Positions 1 through 5,773 of a stretch of DNA of 5,773 nt are shown piece by piece. A program made the translations under genes and the position numbers. Under the pieces are notes generated by a model. That model did no database searches and was not told the origin of the DNA. It worked only from the letters and a program-made list of their open reading frames with translations. Each line of letters begins with the position of its first letter. The stretch's first letter is position 1. This DNA comes from Burkholderiales bacterium (GTDB taxonomy: Bacteria > Pseudomonadota > Gammaproteobacteria > Burkholderiales > Ga0077523), in the NCBI GenBank assembly GCA_025459035.1, contig JALORJ010000189.1, positions 1-5,773 on the forward strand. Direction: 5' to 3'.

Positions 1-435
1 GCCCCCCGACACGCCCGTGACTGGCTCGATGCCGCCAGCCAAGCCACCACGACGCTGGCCGCCGGCGCCCGCCTGGTGGCGCTGCAGGCCGCGCTCGATC
101 GCGTGCTGCCCGACGCGCTGCGCGGGCGCGTGCGCGTCGCGAGCTTCGAGGCCGGCGTGCTCGGCGTGCTGGTGCCGGGCGGAGCCGCCGGCGGGCGCCT
201 GCGCCAGGACGCCGCGAGCGTGCGTACGGCCCTCGCCCGCACGCATCCCGATGTCCGCCAGATCGACATCACCGTGTCCGCCGGCATGACGCGCGTCGCG
301 CCGCCGAAGGTCAAGCGCGCGGTGCTGGGCGCCGAGGCGGCGGCACCGCTGACGGCGCTGGCGCAGGCGCTGCCCGACTCGCCGTTGCGCGACAGCGTGC
401 TGCGCCTCGCGCGCAAGGCGCGCTTCAGACAATGA
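1..435 (+). CDS. DUF721 / DciA-family protein, 5' end cut by window edge
   Basis: The frame is open from the first base to a TGA at 433-435, giving 144 visible residues. The visible start, APRHARDWLDAA, looks like the beginning of the domain, so probably only a few N-terminal codons lie outside the window. The GTG at base 76 falls inside the first helix and is not the start. The sequence has the DUF721 pattern: an N-terminal helical part (RLVALQAALDRVLP), then short strands ending in a hydrophobic segment (GVLGVLVP), a basic/polar helix and a closing strand (VRQIDITVS). The C-terminal tail is basic (ARKARFRQ). Members of this family (DciA) act with the replicative helicase DnaB as loader or operator in bacteria lacking DnaC; that role is family knowledge and is not shown here. 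The gene converges on the lpxC-side genes and is a separate transcription unit. Similarity is recognised by eye, so the family call is good but not certain. Confidence 0.72.
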   Translation, partial: APRHARDWLDAASQATTTLAAGARLVALQAALDRVLPDALRGRVRVASFEAGVLGVLVPGGAAGGRLRQDAASVRTALARTHPDVRQIDITVSAGMTRVAPPKVKRAVLGAEAAAPLTALAQALPDSPLRDSVLRLARKARFRQ

Positions 436-610
436 TCAGCAGCCGCTCGAGCAGGTAGAACGCGAGGAACGCCGCCGCCACCACGACGGCGAACTGCACC
501 AGCCGCGCGGCGAACCGCAGCCAGCGGCGATCACGCGTGAACGCGAACATCAGCGCGGACGCGCCGATGCCGAGCAGCAGCAGGAAACCGAGGATGCGCA
601 GCAGGAGCAT
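425..610 (-). CDS. Small two-helix inner-membrane protein, function unknown
   Basis: This 61-residue protein starts at the only usable ATG in the frame (610) and ends at TGA (425-427). Residues 3-24 form a leucine-rich hydrophobic segment. Residues 25-33 are a charged turn (TRDRRWLRF), and residues 36-58 form a second hydrophobic segment ending FYLLERLL. The turn is rich in arginine, so by the positive-inside rule it should face the cytoplasm with both ends outside. No catalytic motif is visible and I cannot assign a function. It lies 63 bases beyond the lpxC stop on the same strand, so it may be co-transcribed with lpxC. No Shine-Dalgarno sequence precedes the ATG; the upstream bases are nearly all C and G. 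Its last 11 bases overlap the end of the convergent DUF721 gene. From memory, short membrane proteins of similar shape occur beside lpxC in other Burkholderiales, which supports a real gene. Confidence 0.68.
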   Translation of the reverse strand: MLLLRILGFLLLLGIGASALMFAFTRDRRWLRFAARLVQFAVVVAAAFLAFYLLERLLIIV

Positions 611-647
611 GCGGGCGGGCGGCGGACCGAGGACGCCGCATCATGCC

Positions 648-661
648 CGCGAGCGCTCGCG
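648..661. repeat. 14-bp perfect palindrome just after lpxC
   Basis: The sequence cgcgagcgctcgcg is its own reverse complement. It begins 12 bases downstream of the lpxC stop. As RNA it could form a 5-bp hairpin with a 4-base loop. No run of T follows it in the lpxC direction, so it is not a standard intrinsic terminator. It could be a processing or pausing structure, or simply chance in G+C-rich DNA. Confidence 0.4.
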
Positions 662-673
662 CGCGGCCGGCGG

Positions 674-1585
674 TCAGGCGGTCTGCAGTTGCAGGCGGGT
701 GAAGGCCGGAGCGGTCGCGGCGTCGTCGAAGGTCGCGTACTCCCACGCGCCTTCGGTCGCCAGCAGCTCGCGCAGCAGCGCGTTGTTCAGCGCATGCCCG
801 GACTTGTACGCGGTGAACGCGCCGATCAGCGGGTGGCCGAGCAGGTAGAGGTCGCCGATGGCGTCGAGCACCTTGTGCTTCACGAACTCGTTGTCGTAGC
901 GCAGACCGTCGTGGTTCAGCACGCGGTACTCGTCCATCACGATCGCGTTGTCGAGGCTGCCGCCTAGCGCGAGCCCCTGCGACCGCATCATCTCGACCTC
1001 GTGCATGAAGCCGAAGGTGCGCGCGCGCGCCACTTCCTTCACGTACGAGGTCTCGCCGAAGTCGACCACCACGCGATTGGCCGACGCGTCGAACGCCGGA
1101 TGGCGGAAGTCGATCGTGAAGTCGAGCCGGAACCCGGGGTACGGGTCGAAGCGCGCGCACTTGTCGCCGTGGCGAACCTCGACCGGCGCGAGCACGCGGA
1201 TGAAGCGCTTCGGCGCGTCCTGCTCCTCGATGCCGGCCGACTGCACCAGGAACACGAACGGACCGCTGCTGCCGTCCATGATCGGGATCTCGGCCGCCGT
1301 GACGTCGACGTAGACGTTGTCGATGCCCAGACCGGCCAGTGCCGACATCAGGTGTTCGACGGTCGACACGCGCGCCGCGCCCTGCTCGAGGCACGACGAC
1401 AGTCGCGTGTCGCCGACCGCGTACGGCGTGGCCTGGATGTCGGCGTCGCCGGGCAGGTCGGTGCGTCGGAACACGATGCCGGTGTCGACCGGCGCCGGGC
1501 GCAGCGTCAGTTCGACCTTGCGGCCCGTGTGCAGCCCCACGCCGGTGGCGTGCACGGCGTTGCGCAGCGTGCGTTGGCGAATCAC
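674..1585 (-). CDS. lpxC: UDP-3-O-acyl-N-acetylglucosamine deacetylase LpxC
   Basis: LpxC is the zinc-dependent cytosolic deacetylase that removes the N-acetyl group from UDP-3-O-acyl-GlcNAc, the committed step of lipid A synthesis. From the GTG at 1585 the product has 303 residues (E. coli 305) and opens VIRQRTL, matching E. coli MIKQRTL. All key residues sit one place before the E. coli numbering. These are zinc ligands H78, H237 and D241; general base E77 (in STVEH); T190 and F191 (in ARTFGF); K238; and H264 (in KSGHA). The family signatures IPIMDGS (100-106) and DAIGDLY (241-247) are present. The frame stays open upstream, and an ATG at 1633 would add 16 proline- and arginine-rich residues; homology argues against it. 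Neither start has a Shine-Dalgarno sequence. The tail ends RLQLQTA and lacks the E. coli C-terminal AVLA signal for FtsH proteolysis. The gene follows ftsZ after 213 bases. Confidence 0.97.
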   Translation of the reverse strand: MIRQRTLRNAVHATGVGLHTGRKVELTLRPAPVDTGIVFRRTDLPGDADIQATPYAVGDTRLSSCLEQGAARVSTVEHLMSALAGLGIDNVYVDVTAAEIPIMDGSSGPFVFLVQSAGIEEQDAPKRFIRVLAPVEVRHGDKCARFDPYPGFRLDFTIDFRHPAFDASANRVVVDFGETSYVKEVARARTFGFMHEVEMMRSQGLALGGSLDNAIVMDEYRVLNHDGLRYDNEFVKHKVLDAIGDLYLLGHPLIGAFTAYKSGHALNNALLRELLATEGAWEYATFDDAATAPAFTRLQLQTA

Positions 1586-1683
1586 GGGGCAGGCGGGCGG
1601 TCGAGGACGGCGGAGGAAAGGGATCGGTCGCATGGCGAACCCGAACGCGCGAGGACGCGTTCGGTGCACTGCAACGTCACGGA

Positions 1684-1692
1684 AACGTAGCA
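1684..1692 (-). promoter_or_regulatory. Possible extended -10 element for lpxC
   Basis: On the minus strand the bases read TGC-TACGTT, which resembles an extended -10 box (TGnTATAAT). This is one of the few A/T-containing patches in the 213-base ftsZ-lpxC spacer, and it would give a leader of roughly 90 bases before the GTG at 1585. I see no good -35 box at the expected distance. This is a weak, pattern-based suggestion; the spacer length is its main support. Confidence 0.22.
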
Positions 1693-1747
1693 CGCGCGTG
1701 GCCGGCCGCAGCGGCTTGCCCGCGCGCAGATGGCGGCCGGGCGTGCC

Positions 1748-1765
1748 GCCGCGGCCGGCCGCGGC
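1748..1765. repeat. 18-bp perfect G+C palindrome in the ftsZ-lpxC spacer
   Basis: The bases gccgcggccggccgcggc are an exact palindrome. It overlaps the left arm of the adjoining imperfect inverted repeat at 1759-1790, so two mutually exclusive hairpins could form in the ftsZ 3' transcript. No T run follows on the minus strand. It could be a transcript-stabilising or pausing structure, a protein site, or a by-product of extreme G+C content. Confidence 0.5.
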
Positions 1766-1790
1766 ACCCCGCGTCGGCGGGGCACCGCGG
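1759..1790 (-). repeat. Imperfect inverted repeat directly after ftsZ, possible hairpin
   Basis: Two arms, ccgcggcaccccgc (1759-1772) and gcggggcaccgcgg (1777-1790), surround a four-base loop. They pair in two perfect 6-bp blocks separated by a two-base mismatch. The structure begins 8 bases past the ftsZ stop, where a terminator or 3' stabilising stem would be expected. No T run follows on the minus strand, so a classical intrinsic terminator is not supported. Its ftsZ-proximal end also holds a tandem copy of ggcaccgc (1781-1796). Confidence 0.45.
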
Positions 1791-1798
1791 CACCGCAC

Positions 1799-3004
1799 TC
1801 AGTCGGCCTGGCGGCGCAGGAATGCCGGCACGTCGAGCGCGTCGAGGAACGAGCCGCGGCCGCCGGCGTCGCCGGTGCGGTTGCGGCGCGTGATCGCCGG
1901 CGCGTCGAACTGGTCGTACGCGTCGGCCCCCGGCGCCGCGCCGAGCGTCCCGGTCCCGGCCGGCGCCGCCGTCGGGATCGGCATCGGATCGGTTCCGGTC
2001 CGCAGCGGCTGCACGGCCACGAGCTGCGCCTTCGGCATCGGCTTGGCCACCGGCTTGCCGAGCCCGGTCGCGACGACCGTGACCCGCAGCGCGTCGCCCA
2101 TCGCCGCGTCGACGGCCGTGCCGACGATCACGGTCGCGTCGTCGGCCGCGAAGGCCTTCACCGTGGCCATCGCGTCGTTCAGCTCGCGCAGCTTCAGCGT
2201 GTTCGACGCGGTGATGTTGACGAGCACGCCGCGCGCGCCCTTCAGGTCGACGTCCTCGAGCAGCGGGCTCGCGGCGGCCTCGCGCGCCGCCTCGATCGCG
2301 CGCTGCGGACCGGTCGCGACGGCCGAGCCCATCATCGCCATGCCGGTCTCGGACATCACGGTGCGCACGTCGGCGAAGTCGACGTTGACGAGCCCCGGCG
2401 CCGTGATGACTTCGGCGATGCCCGCCACCGCGCCGTGCAGCACGCCGTTGGCCGCCCGGAACGCGTCCTCCATCGACACGTCGTCGCCCAGCACGGCCAT
2501 CAGCTTCTCGTTGGGCACGACGATCAGCGAGTCGACGTGCTGCGCGAGATCCTCGAGCCCCTGCTGCGCGACGTGCTTGCGCTTGCCTTCGAACTCGAAC
2601 GGCTTGGTCACGACCGCGACGGTCAGGATGCCCAGTTCCTTCGCGAGCTTCGCGACGATCGGCGCCGCGCCCGTCCCGGTGCCCCCGCCCATGCCGGCGG
2701 CGATGAACAGCATGTCCGCACCCTCGATCAGCTCGGTGATGCGCTGCTCGTCCTCGAGCGCCGCCTCGCGCCCCTTCTCGGGCTTGGCGCCTGCGCCGAG
2801 GCCCTTGGTGGCCTTGGCGCCGATCGGCACGACCGTACCGGCGCGACTGGCGCGCAGCGCCTGCTGGTCGGTGTTCATCGAGATGAACTCGACGCCGGCG
2901 ACACCGCAGTCGACCATGTGGTCGACCGCGTTGCCCCCGCATCCACCGACACCGACGACCTTGATGACAGGGCCCTGGTGGTCGCTGCTGACGATCTCGA
3001 ACAT
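1799..3004 (-). CDS. ftsZ: Cell division GTPase FtsZ
   Basis: FtsZ is the tubulin-like GTPase that assembles the cytokinetic Z ring at mid-cell. The product has 401 residues and starts at the ATG at 3004, which is preceded by a strong Shine-Dalgarno. Visible motifs in order are the first nucleotide loop GVGGCGGNAV (18-27), the signature GGGTGTG (106-112), the GTP-hydrolysing T7 loop NVDFAD (207-212, with D209 and D212 at the E. coli numbers), and the conserved DLKGARGVLVNIT block (253-265). A variable linker rich in proline, alanine and glycine (about 318-385) follows. The C-terminal peptide LDVPAFLRRQAD (390-401) closely matches E. coli LDIPAFLRKQAD and is where FtsA and ZipA bind. Residue 22 in the nucleotide loop is cysteine where E. 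coli has glycine. ftsA lies 161 bases upstream, so ftsZ may have its own promoter as well as operon read-through, but I see no convincing promoter there. Confidence 0.98.
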   Translation of the reverse strand: MFEIVSSDHQGPVIKVVGVGGCGGNAVDHMVDCGVAGVEFISMNTDQQALRASRAGTVVPIGAKATKGLGAGAKPEKGREAALEDEQRITELIEGADMLFIAAGMGGGTGTGAAPIVAKLAKELGILTVAVVTKPFEFEGKRKHVAQQGLEDLAQHVDSLIVVPNEKLMAVLGDDVSMEDAFRAANGVLHGAVAGIAEVITAPGLVNVDFADVRTVMSETGMAMMGSAVATGPQRAIEAAREAAASPLLEDVDLKGARGVLVNITASNTLKLRELNDAMATVKAFAADDATVIVGTAVDAAMGDALRVTVVATGLGKPVAKPMPKAQLVAVQPLRTGTDPMPIPTAAPAGTGTLGAAPGADAYDQFDAPAITRRNRTGDAGGRGSFLDALDVPAFLRRQAD

Positions 3005-3013
3005 GGTGCTTGT

Positions 3014-3018
3014 CTCCT
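3014..3018 (-). promoter_or_regulatory. Shine-Dalgarno sequence of ftsZ
   Basis: The minus strand reads AGGAG here, inside AGAGGAGAC, with 9 bases to the ATG at 3004. It decides the ftsZ start against any reading further upstream in the same open frame. It is the strongest ribosome binding site in the window, fitting a highly expressed division protein. Confidence 0.85.
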
Positions 3019-3165
3019 CTGCGAACGTGAACTCGAGTTGCCGTGGGTCGGCGTGTGGGGGGTGGCGGTGGAAACGGTGCGAAGGCGGCGACTGCGCGTG
3101 CACCGCGACGTGGCGACGGGGATCGACGTGTCGGGCAGTGGCGGCGCGCATCGGCGTGGCCTCGC

Positions 3166-4437
3166 TCAGAAGTTGCTGGAGAACCAGTGCCGCATGCGCT
3201 GGAACACCTGGCTGAAGCTGCCGGCGGACAGCTTGGTGGCCTCGCGCCTTCGCTGCTCCTCCATCGCGACCTGCAGCAGCCCCACGCCGGTGGCCGAGCG
3301 CGGACTGCGCACGTAGTCGGCGAGCGGGCCGTCGTATCGCGGGATCCCCAGGCGCACCGGCAGGTGGAACACCTCCTCGCCCAGCTCGACCATGCCCTGC
3401 ATCGCGGCGGTGCCGCCGGTGAGCACGATCCCGGACGACAGCAGGTCCTCGTAGCCGGTGCGCCGCAGCTCGGCCTGGATCAGGCCGAACAGCTCTTCCA
3501 CACGCGGCTCGATGACCTCGGCCAGCGTCTGGCGCGACATGCTGCGCGGCTCGCGATCGCCGACGCCGGGCACCTCGATCATGTCGCCGGCCGACGCGAG
3601 CTGACGCAGCGCGCTGCCGTGGTGGATCTTGATCGACTCGGCGTCCTTGGTCGGCGTGCGCAGCGCCATCGCGATGTCGTTGGTGATCTGGTCCCCCGCG
3701 ATCGGGATCACGGCGGTGTGGCGGATCGCGCCGCGCGTGAACACTGCGATGTCCGATGTGCCGCCGCCGATGTCGATCAGCGCGACGCCGAGGTCCTTCT
3801 CGTCGTCGGACAGCGTCGCGGTCGCCGACGCGAGCGGCTGCAGCACGAGATCGCGCACGTCGAGGCCGCAGCGGCGGACGCACTTGACGATGTTCTGCGC
3901 GGCCGACACCGCGCCGGTCACGATGTGGACCTTGACCTCCAGGCGCACGCCGTTCATGCCGATCGGCTGGCGCACGTCCTCCTGGCCGTCGATCACGAAC
4001 TCCTGGTTGAGCACGTGCAGCACCTGCTGATCGGTCGGGATGTTGACCGCGCGGGCGGTCTCGATCACGCGGTCGACGTCCTGCTGCGTGACCTCGCGGT
4101 CCTTGATCGGGACCATGCCGGTCGAGTTGAAGCTGCGGATGTGGCTGCCCGCGATGCCGGTGTAGACCTGCTCGATCTTGCAGTTGGCCATCAGCTCGGC
4201 CTCCTCGATCGCGCGCTGGATCGAGCTCACCGTCGAGTCGATGTTCACCACGACGCCCTTCTTGAGCCCGCGCGACGGACTCGAGCCCGTGCCGACGACC
4301 TCGAAGCTGCCGTCGGGCCGTGCCTCGGCGACGATCGCGGTGATCTTCGACGTGCCGATGTCGAGCCCCACGATCAGGTTGCGAGCGTCCTTGCCCTTGG
4401 GCACCAGCGACATGCGCCGGGTTTCTGCGAGGTCCAT
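3166..4437 (-). CDS. ftsA: Cell division protein FtsA, actin-like membrane anchor of FtsZ
   Basis: FtsA is a peripheral inner-membrane ATPase of the actin family. It binds the FtsZ C-terminal peptide, anchors the Z ring and recruits later divisome proteins. The product has 423 residues (E. coli 420). The actin-fold motifs are phosphate-1 GLDIGTSK (24-31), phosphate-2 DIGGGTSDIAVF (222-233) and adenosine GIVLTGG (336-342). The FtsA-specific 1C region lies roughly at 95-175, with GIAGSHIRSFN at 94-104. The C-terminal stretch FSQVFQRMRHWFSSNF (408-423) is an amphipathic helix typical of the membrane-targeting sequence. The ATG at 4437 is chosen because GGAG lies 9 bases upstream. An ATG at 4413 would give a 415-residue protein closer in N-terminal length to some relatives, but its ribosome site is poor. 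ftsQ ends 40 bases upstream, consistent with one operon. Confidence 0.97.
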   Translation of the reverse strand: MDLAETRRMSLVPKGKDARNLIVGLDIGTSKITAIVAEARPDGSFEVVGTGSSPSRGLKKGVVVNIDSTVSSIQRAIEEAELMANCKIEQVYTGIAGSHIRSFNSTGMVPIKDREVTQQDVDRVIETARAVNIPTDQQVLHVLNQEFVIDGQEDVRQPIGMNGVRLEVKVHIVTGAVSAAQNIVKCVRRCGLDVRDLVLQPLASATATLSDDEKDLGVALIDIGGGTSDIAVFTRGAIRHTAVIPIAGDQITNDIAMALRTPTKDAESIKIHHGSALRQLASAGDMIEVPGVGDREPRSMSRQTLAEVIEPRVEELFGLIQAELRRTGYEDLLSSGIVLTGGTAAMQGMVELGEEVFHLPVRLGIPRYDGPLADYVRSPRSATGVGLLQVAMEEQRRREATKLSAGSFSQVFQRMRHWFSSNF

Positions 4438-4446
4438 CGATGCGTT

Positions 4447-4450
4447 CTCC
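4447..4450 (-). promoter_or_regulatory. Shine-Dalgarno sequence of ftsA
   Basis: The minus strand reads GGAG within CAGGGAGAAC, 9 bases before the ATG at 4437. It supports that ATG over the in-frame ATG at 4413, which is preceded only by CCCGGCGC. Confidence 0.7.
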
Positions 4451-4477
4451 CTGTCTGCCGTCTGCGAGCGCCGCGCC

Positions 4478-5203
4478 TCAGCCCTTCGGATGCACGGCCG
4501 CCGGCGGCGCGACGCGCGACCGGACCGCGAATCCGTTGGGGTAGCGCAGATCCACCACCGTCGGCCGGTCCGGCAGCGCCGCGACCGTCCGCCCGTACAC
4601 CAGGACGAAGCGCGCGAGCCGCGCCTCGATGCCGTCGCGCCCGAGCTCGATGCGCAGGCCGTCGTCGAGGCGCACGCTCCACGCGCGCCGCGCCGACACC
4701 TCGATCTCCACCGGCTCGCGCCCCAGCGGTGCGAGCAGCGTGCGCAACGTCGCGTAGCGCCGCGCCAGATCGGGCGCCGCCTCGGCCGGGCCGGTGAACG
4801 TCGGCAGCCGGGCATCGCTCGCCGCGACGAACACCTCGCCGTGCGTGTCGACCAGACCGTCGTCGCCCCAGCGCGCGAGCGCGACGCGCTCCTCCAGCAC
4901 CACGTCGAGGCGATCCGGCCACGCACGCCGCACCTGGGCGCGCCGCACCCACGGCAGCTTCTCGAACGCCGCGCGCGCGGCATCGAGATCGATCGAGAAG
5001 AAGTTGCCGCGCAGCTCCGTGCGCACGACGACGTCGACCTGCGCGCGCGTCACGTGCTCGGTGGCGCCGTCGACCCGCACCTCGCGCAGCGCGAAGATCG
5101 GCAACCGCGACGCGGCATGGATCGCGAAGGCGCCCAGCGCCAGCGCGACCAGCGCGAAGAGCACGTTCGACACGAAGCGCAGCCGCGGCGCGTCATTCCA
5201 CAC
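4478..5203 (-). CDS. ftsQ: Cell division protein FtsQ, bitopic divisome scaffold
   Basis: FtsQ is a single-pass inner-membrane protein that links the cytoplasmic Z ring to FtsB, FtsL and the septal peptidoglycan synthases. The product has 241 residues, a little shorter than E. coli FtsQ (276). A short cytoplasmic end (1-10) precedes one transmembrane helix (about 11-30). A periplasmic POTRA domain follows (about 36-105: FALREVRVDG, then FFSIDLDAARAAFEKLPWV, then a WPDRLDVVLEER strand). The beta domain runs to about residue 225 and contains the conserved VVDLRYPNGFAVR near the end. The start is GTG at 5203, inside the end of ddl with an 11-base overlap. GGAG lies 7 bases before it and no other start gives the conserved N-terminus, so translation is probably coupled to ddl. 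The ATG of the nearby ATGA at 5193-5196 is in the wrong frame. Confidence 0.95.
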   Translation of the reverse strand: MWNDAPRLRFVSNVLFALVALALGAFAIHAASRLPIFALREVRVDGATEHVTRAQVDVVVRTELRGNFFSIDLDAARAAFEKLPWVRRAQVRRAWPDRLDVVLEERVALARWGDDGLVDTHGEVFVAASDARLPTFTGPAEAAPDLARRYATLRTLLAPLGREPVEIEVSARRAWSVRLDDGLRIELGRDGIEARLARFVLVYGRTVAALPDRPTVVDLRYPNGFAVRSRVAPPAAVHPKG

Positions 5204-5773
5204 GGGCGCGCTCCAGCAGTTCCACCACCAGCGCCTCGAACGAGATCCCCGCGGCCTTCGCGGCCATCGGCACGAGGCTGTGGCCGGTCATGCCCGGCGA
5301 CGTGTTCATCTCGAGCAGCGCGACCGAACCGTCGGCGCGGCGGATCAGGTCCGCGCGGCCCCATCCGTGGCAACCCAGCGCCGCCGCGGCACGCAGCACC
5401 AGCGCACGCAGTTCGGCCTCGACCGCATCGGGCAGACCCGCCGGGCAGAAGTAGCGCGTGTCGTCGCTGAAGTACTTGTGGTGGTAGTCGTAGCGCCCGT
5501 CGGGCGCCTCGATGCGCACCAGCGGCAGCGCGCGCTCGCCGACGAACGCGCCGGTGTACTCGACACCGGCGACGAACTCCTCGGCCAGCACCTGCGGGTC
5601 GTGGCGCGCGGCCAGCGCGTACGCCGCCGGCAGTTCGTCCGCCCGCGTCACGCGCGTGAGACCGAGCGTCGAGCCCTCGCGCGACGGCTTCACGATCAGC
5701 GGCAGGCCGAGCGCCGCCGCGACCTGCGCCGGGTCGCTGCCGGCGTCGAGCACCTGCCAGCGCGGCGTCGGCA
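5193..5773 (-). CDS. ddl: D-alanine--D-alanine ligase, 5' end cut by window edge
   Basis: Ddl is a cytosolic ATP-grasp enzyme that joins two D-alanines, spending one ATP, to make the dipeptide added to the UDP-MurNAc-peptide by MurF. The frame is open to the right edge and 192 residues are visible, ending at TGA (5193-5195). Key residues keep a constant offset of 116 from E. coli DdlB. Visible S34 (in EGS) corresponds to S150, Y100 (end of YDYHHKY, the omega loop) to Y216, R139 and D141 (GWGRAD) to R255 and D257, E154 and N156 (LLEMN) to E270 and N272, and S165-L166 (GHSL) to S281-L282. About 116 N-terminal residues therefore lie outside the window, and the full protein should be near 308 residues. 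The tyrosine in the omega loop points to D-Ala-D-Ala rather than D-Ala-D-Lac specificity. A GTG at 5753 is internal. The place beside ftsQ suits the ddlB form. Confidence 0.96.
   Translation of the reverse strand, partial: PTPRWQVLDAGSDPAQVAAALGLPLIVKPSREGSTLGLTRVTRADELPAAYALAARHDPQVLAEEFVAGVEYTGAFVGERALPLVRIEAPDGRYDYHHKYFSDDTRYFCPAGLPDAVEAELRALVLRAAAALGCHGWGRADLIRRADGSVALLEMNTSPGMTGHSLVPMAAKAAGISFEALVVELLERARVE
5211..5214 (-). promoter_or_regulatory. Shine-Dalgarno sequence of ftsQ inside ddl
   Basis: The minus strand reads GGAG within the last codons of ddl, 7 bases before the GTG start at 5203. It supports the GTG start and the 11-base ddl-ftsQ overlap. Confidence 0.65.

Noticed and set aside
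1586..1798. A longer LpxC beginning at an upstream ATG (374 or 319 residues)
   Set aside because: The extra residues are proline- and arginine-rich and absent from the family. The GTG at 1585 gives the standard length and a one-residue offset to E. coli at every active-site position.
3030..3039. Ten-base palindrome aactcgagtt about 25 bases before the ftsZ start
   Set aside because: It is short, present once and without a partner site or recognisable operator pattern, so chance is a sufficient explanation.
1317..3215. A 632-codon open plus-strand frame opposite ftsZ and the 5' part of lpxC
   Set aside because: Its product is low-complexity Ser, Ala, Pro and Arg with no recognisable domain. 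It lies opposite genes with full catalytic motifs, and long stop-free antisense frames are expected at this G+C content.
3005..3883. The FtsZ frame remaining open far upstream of the ATG at 3004, suggesting a fusion
   Set aside because: The upstream part is the shadow of ftsA in another frame, and the ATG at 3004 has a strong ribosome site and the expected FtsZ N-terminus.
3043..4797. A 584-codon open plus-strand frame opposite ftsA and part of ftsQ
   Set aside because: The translation is rich in Arg, His, Asp and Ala with no domain, and it is the antisense shadow of ftsA. Lack of stops follows from codon bias.
5193..5196. An ATGA stop-start overlap as the ftsQ start
   Set aside because: That ATG is out of frame with ftsQ. 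The in-frame start is GTG at 5203.
1..5773. A novel defence, mobile or biosynthetic system
   Set aside because: All but two genes are core division and envelope genes with intact motifs. The other two are a family member of known type and a short membrane protein. No repeats, transposase, atypical composition or toxin-antitoxin pair is visible.

Overview
The window is an ordinary, well-preserved piece of the bacterial division and cell wall (dcw) cluster. It comes from a very G+C-rich (by eye about 70%) Gram-negative proteobacterium. The order ddl-ftsQ-ftsA-ftsZ-lpxC and the overall wording of FtsA suggest a betaproteobacterium, most likely Burkholderiales. That placement is inferred from remembered family sequences, not from a search. 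LpxC shows that the cell makes lipid A and so has an outer membrane.

Layout, read from the right edge to the left on the minus strand: the 3' two thirds of a D-alanine--D-alanine ligase gene (5193-5773, cut by the window edge); ftsQ (4478-5203, overlapping ddl by 11 bases); ftsA (3166-4437); a 161-base spacer; ftsZ (1799-3004); a 213-base spacer rich in G+C palindromes; lpxC (674-1585); and a small gene for a two-helix membrane protein (425-610). On the plus strand, converging on this run, is the 3' part of a DUF721/DciA-family gene (1-435, cut by the left edge). Its stop codon overlaps the end of the small membrane gene by 11 bases. No stretch over 300 bases lacks a gene.

The genes fit one theme. 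Ddl makes the D-Ala-D-Ala dipeptide for peptidoglycan precursors. FtsZ polymerises into the Z ring and FtsA ties it to the inner membrane. FtsQ is the bitopic scaffold that brings in the later divisome. LpxC performs the committed step of lipid A synthesis, so envelope growth is encoded beside division. The DUF721 protein probably belongs to replicative helicase loading and is a separate transcription unit. ftsQ, ftsA and ftsZ each have a recognisable Shine-Dalgarno sequence. lpxC has none and seems to start at GTG after a pyrimidine-rich leader.

I found no RNA gene, mobile element, CRISPR array or undescribed multi-gene system. The points worth a second look are small: the lpxC leader and start, the palindromes between ftsZ and lpxC, the small membrane protein and its convergent overlap, a cysteine in the FtsZ nucleotide loop, and an LpxC tail lacking the E. 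coli-type degradation signal.
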